Below are positions 1 to 10,349 of a stretch of DNA of 20,766 bases, in pieces. The stretch is from Apostichopus californicus. Its lineage: Eukaryota > Echinodermata > Holothuroidea > Aspidochirotida > Stichopodidae. The notes under the pieces were generated by a model. That model was given only the letters and a program-made list of their open reading frames with translations, had not been told where the DNA came from and did not search any database. Positions within the stretch are counted from its first letter, which is position 1. Every line of letters begins with the position of its first letter. The stretch lies in NCBI GenBank assembly GCA_020650975.1, contig JAIPMN010180457.1:1-20766 (forward strand), given 5' to 3'. The position numbers were made by a program, and so were the translations under genes.

Positions 1-43
1 CCCCCCCCCCCCCCCCACTCAAAACTACTTTCCTACGCCACTG
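1..43 (-). mobile_element. Edge of a hAT-like element (terminal repeat plus G-run), continuing off the left end
   Basis: Read on the minus strand from 43 leftwards, the sequence starts CAGTGGCGTAGG and runs into a G-run (the C-run at 1-16). A terminus beginning CAG followed by TGGCGTA is typical of many animal hAT elements, which make 8-bp target duplications. The terminal repeat points away from the transposase remnant at 51-905, so it belongs to a second element lying mostly outside the window. The adjacent 8 bp (44-51, ctttgttc) would be its target duplication. Only one end is visible, so the call is tentative. Confidence 0.4.
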
Positions 44-50
44 CTTTGTT

Positions 51-905
51 CTATGATGACAGGACATTTCTCTTTGTTTTTTCACCATATTCATGTTCGA
101 GTACCTCAATGAACGATATGAAATCTTCTTTTATTGTATTACTCTCCTTGTGGTAATACCTCAAACATACCGAGAGCTGTTCAGTTGAAGATATATCTGT
201 TGTTTCATCCGCCATTATGGTGTAGAAACCAGACTCTTTCACACGGTTTATGATTTTCTCTTTTATTTCTGCTCCAACACAACTAATTATTTGATTCTGG
301 ATATCTCCAGATGTATAACAGACGTTTCTTGGAGCACTAACAATCTGTTCTCTTAGTTCCGTATCCCCAGATTCAATTCGGTACCGTAAAAGACGCCTGA
401 AATTACCTTCCCCGTCTTTCGTTTCGTCAACATCCATAGGTCCGCTACCATCTCTACCTCTGAGAGCTATGTTGTTCTGACCACAAAAAATCACTGTTTT
501 AACAAGTGGTTCAAGTCGCTTTCTATTCTGCTTACATACCTTCTCATGATGGGAATTCATCGATTTGTAGACATTTGTGCTCTTGTGGTAATTTGAGAGA
601 AATTCGTGACATCTAAATGCCGCATATTTGTGATATTCAGTTTAATATGTTTATTGAGATCACCTGTATCACCAGTAATTCTATCATACCTTGTTAATGC
701 TTTTGTTACTAATTTACCAAGAGTAGCATCCGTACGGAAGTGGGTCTCATGTATCCCAACTAATACACAGGCTTTACAAAGAATTCCACCAACTGTTTTA
801 CTATATGCAAAATCAGAAAACTTATCAAGATGACTTTAGCGCAAATACCGTTTGGTGCCATCTTTCCTGCAGGAGAATGGCCACTCAAATCCTGCTTGTC
901 CTTAG
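51..905 (-). pseudogene. Decayed hAT-family transposase fragment (TTF-type zinc finger + DUF4371-like region)
   Basis: Seen: a 169-codon open frame (560 to 51) has the layout of DUF4371/ZMYM-like hAT transposases: RLEPLVKTVIFCGQNNIALRG near the start, a YTSGDIQNQII segment, then ADETTDISSTEQLSVCLRYY around residues 117-136. The Asp in ADETTD is where this family carries its first catalytic acid. Translating further upstream on the minus strand shows the preceding TTF-type zinc-finger region: W-P-F-S-C near 885, HLDKFSDFAYSKTVGG near 800, then a KACVL motif. The frame is broken by a TAA at 836-838 and a frameshift near 636, with another stop just upstream of about 905. The C-terminal catalytic and dimerisation regions are absent, cut off next to the separate element ending at 43. 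Known for the family: nuclear cut-and-paste transposase. Inferred: dead remnant; the true N-terminus is not visible. Confidence 0.8.
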
Positions 906-1643
906 CTGTCTTTTATTAGGGCTGCATGAAATGCTAAATATGTGTGTAGTATCTTTGTTACTATTACATGTATAGACGTAAAATATGACACAATCAATTG
1001 CAATTATTATTATTTAAACTTTAACTTTAACAATGGAAGTAAGACAGCAAATACTAACATACATGCAAACATCTATCGTAACGATGAGTGAGTTACAGTA
1101 TTTGTTAAGTTTGCGATAATTCATTCGTCTCATATGTTCGTCATTCTCTTTACGCCCTTTACATTCCTTGTTTGATTTGTTTTACTATCAATATGCAGTC
1201 TAAAAATACTATCAATATGCAGTCTAAAAATATTCCTTGGCACTTCTGCGTTATTCACATAGTATCGCAAACATCTGTTTTGCCAATAGCGGCGAAAATG
1301 CTGTTGAGAAAATAACGTAATAGTTGTGTCAAGTTATTGTCTGATATGGGTGACTCTTTATAGACTAACCCTAACAACACCAGACATTACATACGTTGTA
1401 CATATGTGTGAGTGTTGCATGCCAAAATCACTGTAGATATGAAATTGGTGATAACACTAAGTTTAGGTGGGAATGTTAGTATGTGTAAACGTATTTGTGT
1501 GCTCCCTTGCAATGTTTGTTCGATGATGTAGACAGACAGTGCTTATAACTCGCATTACAAGTGTTTGTTCTCTCAAAACTTGGGAACCGAGAGCCCATTT
1601 CTTTAGAGTGTCTTTATATTTACGTCCTTCGAGTTATAGACCG
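906..1643. other. Non-coding stretch, no gene recognised
   Basis: AT-rich sequence between the hAT remnant and the palindrome, with stops in all frames and no recognisable protein remnant or RNA gene. The only structure I see is the 24-bp tandem duplication at 1184-1231. The last ~100 bases show no clear target duplication matching the right flank of the palindrome. Confidence 0.6.
1184..1231. repeat. Perfect 24-bp tandem duplication (2 copies)
   Basis: The 24-bp segment beginning actatcaatatgcagtc at 1184 is repeated immediately at 1208. This is a simple local duplication, probably replication slippage. Confidence 0.9.
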
Positions 1644-3579
1644 GGAGCCCAGAGGATTTGGTTAGCTGGGAAGGTAACCAATTGCCTTGTACATCACAAT
1701 GTTCACAGTGCATTCCTGTATATGAAACCAGACGACTGGCAAACCGGCTGTGGTGGGTGTGGCTGGGAGAGCAATTTTAAAGTCACCTAAAAGCTAATCT
1801 AGATCAGCTTTCATGGTAACCACATCAAAGTAAGTACAATGTGTCAGATATGGCCCCAAGAGCAACAAATGGCCATCGCCAGTGATTATTGGTGGTGGGG
1901 TACCCCTGCCAGTGATCAATAATTGACCCCTCACGGCTGACCTAGGTCAGCTCATGAGGTAACCACTTGAAACCTACTGGAAAATGATGGTTAGGACTTC
2001 AGATACAAGGGATGGGCATTGCCAGTAATTTTTATTGGTGGGTACCCCTGCCAGTGGACCCCCAAAATGCCCCTCCCCTCATTGAGCTAGGTGAGCTCAT
2101 GAAGTAACCAGTTAAAAACTACTGGAAAATGATTGGCAGGACTCTATATGTAAGGGATGGGCATTTCCAGTAATTTATATTGGTGGGGTACCCCTGCCAG
2201 TAGACCCCCAAAATGCCCATCCCCTCATTGACCTAAGTCAGCTCATAAGGTAAGCAGTTGAAACCTACTGGAAAATGATAGGTATCACTTCATATGTAAG
2301 GGATGGGCATTTCCAGAAATTTCTATTAGTGGGGTGCCCCTGCCAGTAGACCCCCAAAATGCCCATCCCCCTCATTGACCTAGGTGAGCTCATGATGTAA
2401 CCAGTTGAAACCTACTGGAAAATGATAGGTATCACTTCATATGTAAGGGATGGGCATTTCCAGGAGTTTATATTAGTGGGGTACCCCTGCCAGTAGACCA
2501 CAAAAATGCCCATCCCCTCCTTGACCCAGGTCAGCTCATGAGGTAACCAGTTGAAAACTACTGGAAAATGATTGGCAGGACTCTATATGTAAGGGATGGG
2601 CATTTCCAGTAATTTATATTAGTGGGGTATCCCTTCCAGTAGACCCCCAAAATGCCCATCCCCCTCATTGACCTAGGTGAGCTCATGATGTAACCAGTAG
2701 AAACCTACTGGAAAATGATAGGTATCACTTCATATGTAAGGGATGGGCATTTTCAAGAATTTCTATTAGTGGGGTACCCCTGCCAGTAGACCCCAAAATG
2801 CCCATCCCCTCCTTGACCCAGTTCAGCTCATGAGGTAACCAGTTGAAACCTACTGGAAAATGATTTGCAGGACTCTATATGTAAGGGATGGGCATTTCCA
2901 GTGATTTATATTAGTGGGGTACCCCTGCCAGTAGACCCCCAAAATGCCCATCCCCTCATTGACTTAGGTGAGCTCATGATGTAACCAGTTGAAACCTACT
3001 GGAAAATGATAGGTATCACTTCATATGTAAGGGATGGGCATTTCCAAGAATTTATATTGGTGGGCCACCACTGGCAGAGTCCGACCCCCCCCCCCTTATT
3101 AACCTATGTGAGCTTATGGTGTAACCAATTGAAAACTACTGGAAAATGATAGGTAGGACTCCAGATTTAAGGAGAGTCATTTCCAGTCATTTCCACTGGT
3201 GGGGTACCCCTGTCCATTGTCCCAACATCTCCAACCTCTGTCTCACATTATATTATAGCTCACACCCCAAGACTCCCCGAAACACCCCAGATACAGTGTA
3301 ACCACTCATAGGTGGCCTCAAATGACTGAATACAACCTGTGTGGGTTATTCAGGAAGTATGTTCTTGACAGTCAACGTTTATTTCATTCAGCTGTTCTGA
3401 AGTGGTCCGTCAAGTTACCGTAGCTTTACTAATGCCAAGGTGATTGTCTGATTGAAACATGAGGTCCATGCCAGTGGCACTAGCCTGTTTCAAGGGGTCA
3501 AGGAAAAATGTGTGTTAATCTGATCATTGACTTTGACCTCTCGATAACCTCTGTGAATAAAAAATTCCATGCCATGAAA
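1644..3579 (+). repeat. Left arm of the inverted repeat
   Basis: Order from outside in: unique terminus (1644-1856), tandem array (about 1857-3230), unique inner segment (about 3231-3579). The terminus begins GGAGCCCAGAGG. Its inner end carries ccatgccatgaaa (3567-3579), which pairs with 3838-3850. Compared with the right arm it lacks a 144-bp segment between 3520 and 3521 and two array units. Confidence 0.85.
1857..3230 (+). repeat. Tandem array, ~146-bp unit, about 10 copies (left arm)
   Basis: The anchor aagggatgggcat recurs at 2007, 2152, 2298, 2445, 2591, 2738, 2883 and 3029 (spacings 145, 146, 147, 146, 147, 145, 146). Divergent terminal units lie near 1857 and 3169. Two unit types are distinguishable just before the anchor: type A has ggactctatatg and type B has tatcacttcatatg. 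Order from outside in is two outer types, then A B B A B A B, then the divergent inner type. Each unit contains GGGGTACCCC, a CCTAGG dyad, a GAGCTC dyad, and an internal inverted pair gggatgggcatt / aatgcccatccc. Confidence 0.9.
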
Positions 3580-3837
3580 GAAAAAAGTTATGACTATTTA
3601 TAACCCTCCCCTATGTCAGTATGTGTAATAACTCTATATGAAGACCTATTATTAGAGGTAAACTTTAATTTGTTCACTATTTTTAGTACAGCGTGGCTAG
3701 AATATTTGCATGCAGCATCATTGATGACACTGTAGCATAATTCGCCAGTCTCGTGTGGGAGTCGATGGTCGGATTAACTGACTTTGTAAAGGTAAGGCAT
3801 AGTTATATAACAATATTAAATAAATATAATAAAAATA
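3580..3837. other. Spacer (loop) of the palindrome
   Basis: 258 bp of AT-rich unique sequence between the innermost paired positions 3579 and 3838. No open frame of note, no recognisable motif and no similarity to the arms. The A/T-rich end near 3815-3837 precedes the right inner arm. Confidence 0.7.
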
Positions 3838-3896
3838 TTTCATGGCATGGAATTTTTTTTTCACAGAGGTTATCGAGAGGTCAAAGTCAATGATCA

Positions 3897-4040
3897 GAGT
3901 TTATATATAGTCCTCTCAAAGAAACCAAGTTTCAGGTCATAGGTCGTAGATTATTGTTTTATGGTTTTTCACAAAAAATGTGCCCATGCTAATAGAAATT
4001 GGTATGGCAACAAAAATCACAAACAGTGAATCATTCACCA
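3897..4040. repeat. 144-bp segment present only in the right arm (indel between arms)
   Basis: Positions left of this segment pair with the left arm at sum 7417, and positions right of it at sum 7561, so exactly 144 bp lack a partner. The segment is bounded by a short direct repeat CAGA (tgatCAGAgttt and cacCAGAttaac), of which the left arm keeps one copy. This fits either a deletion in the left arm between 4-bp microhomologies or an insertion with a 4-bp duplication. The content is AT-rich and unrecognised. Confidence 0.8.
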
Positions 4041-4314
4041 GATTAACACATTTTTCCTTGACCCCTGGAAACAGACTGGTGCTACTGTTTCAATCAGACA
4101 ATCACCTTTGCATTAGTAAAGCTACGGTAACTTGACGGACCACTTTAGAACAGCTGAATGAAATGAACGTTGACTGTCAAGAACATACTTCCTGAATAAC
4201 CACACAGGTTGTATTCAGTCATTTGAGGCCACCTATGAGTAATTACACTTTATCTGGGGTGTTTCGGGGAGTCTTGGGATGTGAGCTATAATATAATGTG
4301 AGACAGAGGTTGGA

Positions 4315-5986
4315 GATGTTGGGACAATGGACAGGGGTACCCCACCAGTGGAAATGACTGGAAGTGACTCTCCTTAAATCTGGAGTCCTACCTATCATTT
4401 TCCAGTAGTTTTCAATTGGTTACACCATAAGCTCATATAGGTTAATAAGGGGGGGGGGGGTCGGACTCTGCCAGTGGTGGCCCACCAATATAAATTCTTG
4501 GAAATGCCCATCCCTTACATATGAAGTGATACCTATCATTTTCCAGTAGGTTTCAACTGGTTACATCATGAGCTCACCTAGGTCAATGAGGGGATGGGCA
4601 TTTTGGGGGTCTACTGGCAGGGGTACCCCACTAATATAAATCACTGGAAATGCCCACCCCTTACATATAGAGTCCTGCCAATCATTTTCCAGTAGTTTTC
4701 AACTGGTTACTTCATGAGCTGATCTAGGTCAATGAGGGGATGGGCATTTTGGGGGTCTACTGGCAGGGGTACCCGGTACCCCACTAATATAAATTACTGG
4801 AAATGCCCATCCCTTACATATAGAGTCCCGCCAATCATTTTCCAGTAGTTTTCAACTGGTTACTTCATGAGCTGACCTGGGTCAAGGAGGGGATGGGCAT
4901 TTTAAGAGTCTACTGGCAGGGGTACCCCACTAATAGAAATTCTTGAAAATGACCATCCCTTACATATGAAGTGATACCTATCATTTTCCAGTAGGTTTCA
5001 ACTGGTTACATCATGAGCTGACCTAGATCAATGAGGGGGATGGGCATTTTGGGGGTCTTCTGGCAGGGGTACCCAACTAATAAAAATTACTGGAAATGCC
5101 CATCCCTTACATATAGAGTCCTGCCAATCATTTTCCAGTAGGTTTCAACTGGTTACCTCATGAGCTCACCTAGGTCAATGAGGGGATGGGCATTTTGGGG
5201 GTCTACTAGAAGGGGTACCCCACTAATATAAATCACTGGAAATGCCCATCCCTTACATATAGAGTCCTTCCAATCATTTTCCAGTAGTTTTCAACTGGTT
5301 ACTTCATGAGCTGACCTAGGTCAATTAGGGGAGGGGCATTTTGGGGGTCTACTGGCAGGGGTACCCCACTAATAGAAATTCTTGAAAATGACCATCCCTT
5401 ACATATGAAGTGATACCTATCATTTTCCAGTAGGTTTCAACTGGTTACCTCATGAGCTGACTTAGGTCAATGAGGGGATGGGCATTTTGGTGGTCTACTG
5501 GCGGGGGTACCCCACTAATAGAAATTCTTGAAAATGCCCATCCCTTACATATGAAGTGATACCTATCATTTTCCAGTAGGTTTCAACTGGTTACCTCATG
5601 TGCTGACTTAAGTCAATGAGGGGATGGGCATTTTGGGGGTCTACTGGCAGGGATACCCCACCAATATAAATTACTGGAAATGCCCATCCCTTACATATAG
5701 AGTCCTGCCAATCATTTTCAGTAGTTTTCAACTGGTTACTTCATGAGCTGACCTAGGTCAATGAGGGGAGGGGCATTTTGGGGGTCCACTGGCAGGGGTA
5801 CCCACCAATAAAAATTACTGGCAATGCCCATCCCTTGTATCTGAAGTCCTAACCATCATTTTCCAGTAGGTTTCAAGTGGTAACCTCATGAGCTGACCTA
5901 GGTCAGCCGTGAGGGGTCAATTATTGATCACTGGCAGGGGTACCCCACCACCAATAATCACTGGCGATGGCCATTTGTTGCTCTTG
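4315..5986 (-). repeat. Tandem array, ~146-bp unit, about 12 copies (right arm)
   Basis: The reverse-complement anchor ends at 4375, 4516, 4662, 4815, 4961, 5108, 5254, 5400, 5546, 5692, 5836 and about 5986; most spacings are 146. From the centre outward the types are inner, B A A B A A B B A, then two outer types. The left arm read the same way is inner, B A B A B B A, two outer. The arms thus differ by two extra type-A units. One unit (spacing 153) has an internal ggtacccc duplication. Confidence 0.9.
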
Positions 5987-6199
5987 GGGCCATACCTGAC
6001 ACATTGTACTTACTTTGATGTGGTTACCATGAAAGCTGATCTAGGTTAGCTTTTAGGTGACCTTAAAATTGCTCTCCCAGCCACACCCACCACAGCCGGT
6101 TTGCCAGTCGTCTGGTTTCATATACAGGAATGCACTGTGAACATTGTGATGTACAAGGCAATTGGTTACCTTCCCAGCTAACCAAACCCTCTGGGCTCC

Positions 6200-9100
6200 T
6201 TCTCTATTACCACCGTCATGATTTCTGTAGGCCGTGGGCCGAAGTAGGAAAAGTGATCTATGAATTAACTTTTTTTGCCAAATCACTGAGTCTACATGAA
6301 ACCCATTTGTATTGCTTGCTAACAGAAAATTTGCATAGCTTTCCATAGATATGTAAATATAATATAAATATAATATGACAAAGTCCAACCGTGGTATATT
6401 GCGTTATTTGCGTGAATCATATATCCACGTTATGTTCATAACAGGATTGAATGACTCGCACACATTACTCTTTTGGAAGGAGACACAAAATTTTCTCATA
6501 AAGTAACATACTATTAGAGCACAAGCCACAAGGGGAGATTAACAAGAGTGAAAGGTAATATTACGTTCTTGGAATGCCATTTCATGTTGTTTCCCTCACA
6601 AACGAATAACTTTTAAAATTATCTTTTTGGGCTATTTGGACAAACAAATGAAACATTTCATTTTTTCTTACTTCATGCTTAATATTTCATTTACAAATGT
6701 AAAATGCAGGAAATAAATCCCAGCCGTGTCACTTTAAAAGGGATGTAGAATTTATCCTTAATGTTGCATTTTAAAACCACAGTTTCTACATGTACAATAA
6801 ATTAAAGGATATTGCAAAATGTTGTGTGAATGATAGAATATAAGAAACTATTGTTAAGCATATTCGTTTATCATTCTCTCTTTAAATTGTTTCATTACAC
6901 TATTTCTGTTATGAAGATATGCTTATAAAAATATTGTATATATGCTGGAAAATAAACTGAAAGAAACAAAATCAAATAATAATTGTACTAAATTCGGCGG
7001 GGTTATCACTGTTATTTCCTGTGCATCTATATCTGTAAATGCCAAAAAATGCGCTCTACCTGCATCGTGACGGAAGTCGGAAGTCTGTACTACGCAAATT
7101 AGTACTGTGTTGTGGGACATCTGCATTAGTAATAGTTAAGGAACGTGGTCGAAAGAGGCTAGGCGTGAATTATTAACCATATTAACAATTGGATAGGTCT
7201 ATACGAATACGGCAGTAAATTTGCTGAATTACAATAATAAAACACTGTCTGAAATATTATACTTTATGGCACAGCTAAAATTAGATATGATAGGGAGGGG
7301 GTAACACATAATGGAACATCATTGTTGAACTCACCCGTGAAATTGAGCACATCGAAAAGTTACACAAATATACAAAAATCACTGTTACAAAATATGCTTA
7401 TATCAGGCCTGTTTTGGTCTCGGATCGCCAGGGCTGTCATCTATGGAAGTTGGCTAGGCGATGCTGATAGTTGGAGGTGTCTTGAGCGTTCTTGATGCCT
7501 AGTCTAAGCATTTAGTTGAGCCTCTCCTTTGGTCTTGGTTGTCGTTCCTTTCGCCAGACAGAGTCTAGTTGTAGCCAAACGTCAGACGATGCGTAGTTTG
7601 GTCCAGACCTCCAGAAAATATGTGATCGAAAGTTCAGTGATTTGAAATTAATTCTGCTCTTCTACCGGTTGATGTATGTTAGAATCGCTACTCCGTATAA
7701 TGTGTATTAGGACCGCTCTTTCACTATGTAATGTCACATGTAGCTCGGTGGAGATGGTACTATCGTTGCCCCTGGGGATAATTATTTGGTAGGCTATTTC
7801 GGAAGATTAGCTCCACGAAGCTCCACTCAAATAAATGATTAAAACGTTCTGTTGATTTCAAGATGATTTATTATCTCCGTGAAACAATTAAAGTTCAATT
7901 AAACGGTGTAAAATTACTTCAAGATAATGATTGGAAACAAATGGGCTCCTAAACTAGACCACTAATAATAGACCGAGAAATCTATGATGTGTTTCTTCAT
8001 TCGGGAGCCATGGGAATTAATGAGGGGAAACTTGAAGGTCAAACTTACCTTGAAGGAGCTTAATAGGAACTTAAAGGGGTGTAATATCACTTCATGACAA
8101 TATAACAATGTGCAATGACTGCATATCGTTACGAGGTAGTAGAATGATAATCGTGACAAACCCCAAACGTTGGAACATAATTATTTTGTCTTGTGAATGA
8201 AGTGCTGAGTTCCATTGGGATAAACACACAATATAATTTAATTAAGGGTTTAGATTTCCAAACATATGCAATATTCGTAATAGAAAATGAGGTCAAAATA
8301 TCTTATTATCACTGTTTTATTATATTTGAAATAAATTTCATCTACCGATTTTCTCGTGTAAATAATACCTCCGAATATGTCTGCATTTTGGTAATACATG
8401 GTGAAGTTCTAGCTAAACCGATTAACATTCCTCACAAGTATAGAAATAGGAGTTTAGTGAACTTAGTTACTTTTAATTAGTAGATATTTTCCAATTAAAA
8501 TCGGTCGGTTCCATGAAGTTTTAAAATTAGCAAATTTTCTCTCAAATATGTATCGGGGGTTATAACGAAGTTTCAAAATTGCACTAAATATGCAGTGTTC
8601 GGCATTGTTGGCATTTAAAACTTTTATTTCTGAATAATTAGTGTGATGTATGCAAATTAATTATTCCAACTTCATATAGGACTAACATGCCTGGCTGAGA
8701 ATGAGTGGACCCAATTCAAACTGTGACTCTATCTTGTTATACTTTACTAATGCAGAATTGATTGTTGTATCCCAAGGTTTTTTTGGTTTTGCTAAATGGG
8801 TGCCACATGTTGCAGAGCCCATTTAATGCTTACATATATTTACTGGGGTAACAGCTGTGTAAACGTGTCCTAACTAAATATAGTGAGAAAGAAAAGTTTT
8901 CGTATGCCTTCAACAACTTTCCTTGTTCCCGAACATAAGATTGAGTGTGAATTCTTCGAACAATAAGTTTATTCTCCTCATTAAGATCTTTCATACAGAA
9001 GTATCAGACGATGTCCACCCAAATTGTATTACTGTAATTAATACATTGATTTCTGTTCGTAGGGAGTTTTTTATATAACCTGCAATTTTCCCGAATGATG

Positions 9101-9755
9101 ACATAATATAATTGAAACAAATTACCATGTGAATCCTATTTATTTGCATTGTGGTTAGGCCTTAGGAGCCAATTTTCAAAGCGTGCGTATTCGTCCAACA
9201 GAAAGCTGTTAACTTAAAAATCGAATATTAGAGAGTTTGAGTTTACTGAATAATATAAATTATCTTTGATACCTTCCTTCGTTATTCCTTTAACATATTG
9301 TTAATAGCAGATGCATGAAATGGAACACCTCCTGAAAGAACGGGGTGGGGGGGGGGGACTTTTCTGAGCTGATTGGTTGTACAATACATGACCTCCTAGT
9401 CTGGCCACGTCCTGGGTACTCGTTAAGAGAAGATTGAACTGATCCATACATGCTATGATATCATACATGAATGCACAAACTACTGCATGCTTCAATGCAA
9501 CATAGCAACGTTTGTCCCTATAGGAAATCTGGGCAAAGGTTAGCTTCGCTAGGTGCCAACAGTACCCCTCTTATCTCACGCTCTGGCAGATGACTATCAC
9601 AGTTATTTACATGATTTTTCTGATCACAATTGATGAAATATCCAGCTATCATCTGCTTGGAACTACTGCGTGGAAGCAATGAAGTGTAAGTAAAGTGCAA
9701 CTAATTCGCCTCTCAGGATATTGATGCTTTGTAGTGGAATGTACATACAACCAGT
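6200..9755. other. Long non-coding stretch, no gene recognised
   Basis: About 3.5 kb of mostly AT-rich sequence. Short open frames on both strands (all under 100 codons) have compositions expected of random AT-rich DNA and match no family I know. A slightly GC-richer patch near 7410-7620 and a G-run near 9345-9357 stand out only in base composition. I see no RNA gene, array or element end that I can support. Confidence 0.5.
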
Positions 9756-10239
9756 ACCATGGGCGTCAATCATGGGGGGGGGGGGCAGGGGGACATGTCC
9801 CCTCACATTTTGAGATAGTGGGATACAAGATCAAATGTCCCCCTACTTGTACACATTTGTAAACCACTTACCTACTACCAACTACTTACCTACTACTTAC
9901 ATACTAGTTCATAATTTGTTACAACTCTTATATTCCTCCCTATATAAAATTCTTAAAGATCGCGAGTTCAGACAGTGGACAGGAATTTTGTGATTTCTGT
10001 ACATGAATGATGGATTTGTACCGCATGCGCTGTCCAAACTGGCTCATTTGGCGATGTCACAAGCACACGAAACGTGCTCTATCTAACACCCACAATATGC
10101 ATACATAGTATATAAGTGATAGGTCTACAATACGTTCGTATGTATTGTGTAGTATAGCTATAACGTGACAGAAAATGGTAAGTTTGAAACCTTTTGATTT
10201 TATTTTAAGGCTTATTTGGGTGGTAAAACTAAGATGTAG

Positions 10240-10320
10240 TATGTGCAGTGAGCCTGCTGGCGATCGAACGGGTGCCAAGGTGTTGGCCCGATAAGGTGCG
10301 CTTGAGATCTTCCGGCCATA
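10240..10320 (-). repeat. tRNA-like B-box segment, possible decayed tRNA-derived SINE
   Basis: On the minus strand the segment contains CCCGTTCGATCGCC, close to the tRNA/pol III B-box consensus GGTTCGANNCC, preceded by a GCGCACCTTATCGGGCC stretch of the sort seen in tRNA-derived SINE heads. A proper T-stem and acceptor stem cannot be paired, so it is not a functional tRNA. The A-box is unclear. Confidence 0.2.
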
Positions 10321-10349
10321 GGGACATAAGGTGAAATGGGAGTCCTCAA

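Larger units (their letters stand above)
1644..6199. mobile_element. Giant inverted repeat, foldback-like transposable element with tandem-repeat arms
   Basis: Seen: the left arm (1644-3579) is repeated in reverse complement as the right arm (3838-6199) around a 258-bp spacer. Matching positions sum to 7843 at the outer ends (1644 with 6199, still true at 2022 with 5821) and to 7417 at the inner ends (3567 with 3850). Each arm is built as unique terminus, tandem array of ~146-bp units, unique inner segment. Five substitutions and no indel separate the outer ~400 bp of the two arms. The right arm is longer by 426 bp, explained by two extra array units and a 144-bp segment. No transposase is visible inside. 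Known: foldback elements (Drosophila FB, sea-urchin TU) have long inverted termini containing tandem repeats. Inferred: a foldback-like, non-autonomous element. No clear target duplication was found, so a segmental inverted duplication remains possible. Confidence 0.75.
3838..6199 (-). repeat. Right arm of the inverted repeat
   Basis: Reverse complement of the left arm, in the order inner segment, tandem array, unique terminus. It is 426 bp longer: two additional 146-bp units, a 144-bp segment at 3897-4040 and a few small indels, including a short ggtacccc duplication near 4773. The inner segments differ more from the left arm than the outer termini do. Confidence 0.85.

Noticed and set aside
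606..833. 75-codon open frame on the plus strand
   Set aside because: Antisense to the zinc-finger part of the hAT transposase remnant, which explains the sequence on the minus strand.
1857..3230. Regularly spaced repeats that might suggest a CRISPR array
   Set aside because: The whole ~146-bp unit is repeated with no unique spacers, and the sequence is from an animal genome. It is a tandem array.
6923..7126. 67-codon open frame on the minus strand
   Set aside because: No family resemblance I can name, and the C-terminal part is low-complexity Phe/Ser. Treated as chance.
7738..7800. tRNA A-box-like TAGCTCGGTGG, possible tRNA or SINE head
   Set aside because: No B-box at the expected distance and no cloverleaf pairing could be made.
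8193..8480. 95-codon open frame on the plus strand
   Set aside because: AT-rich composition, no recognisable motif and no supporting neighbours. Expected by chance in this base composition.
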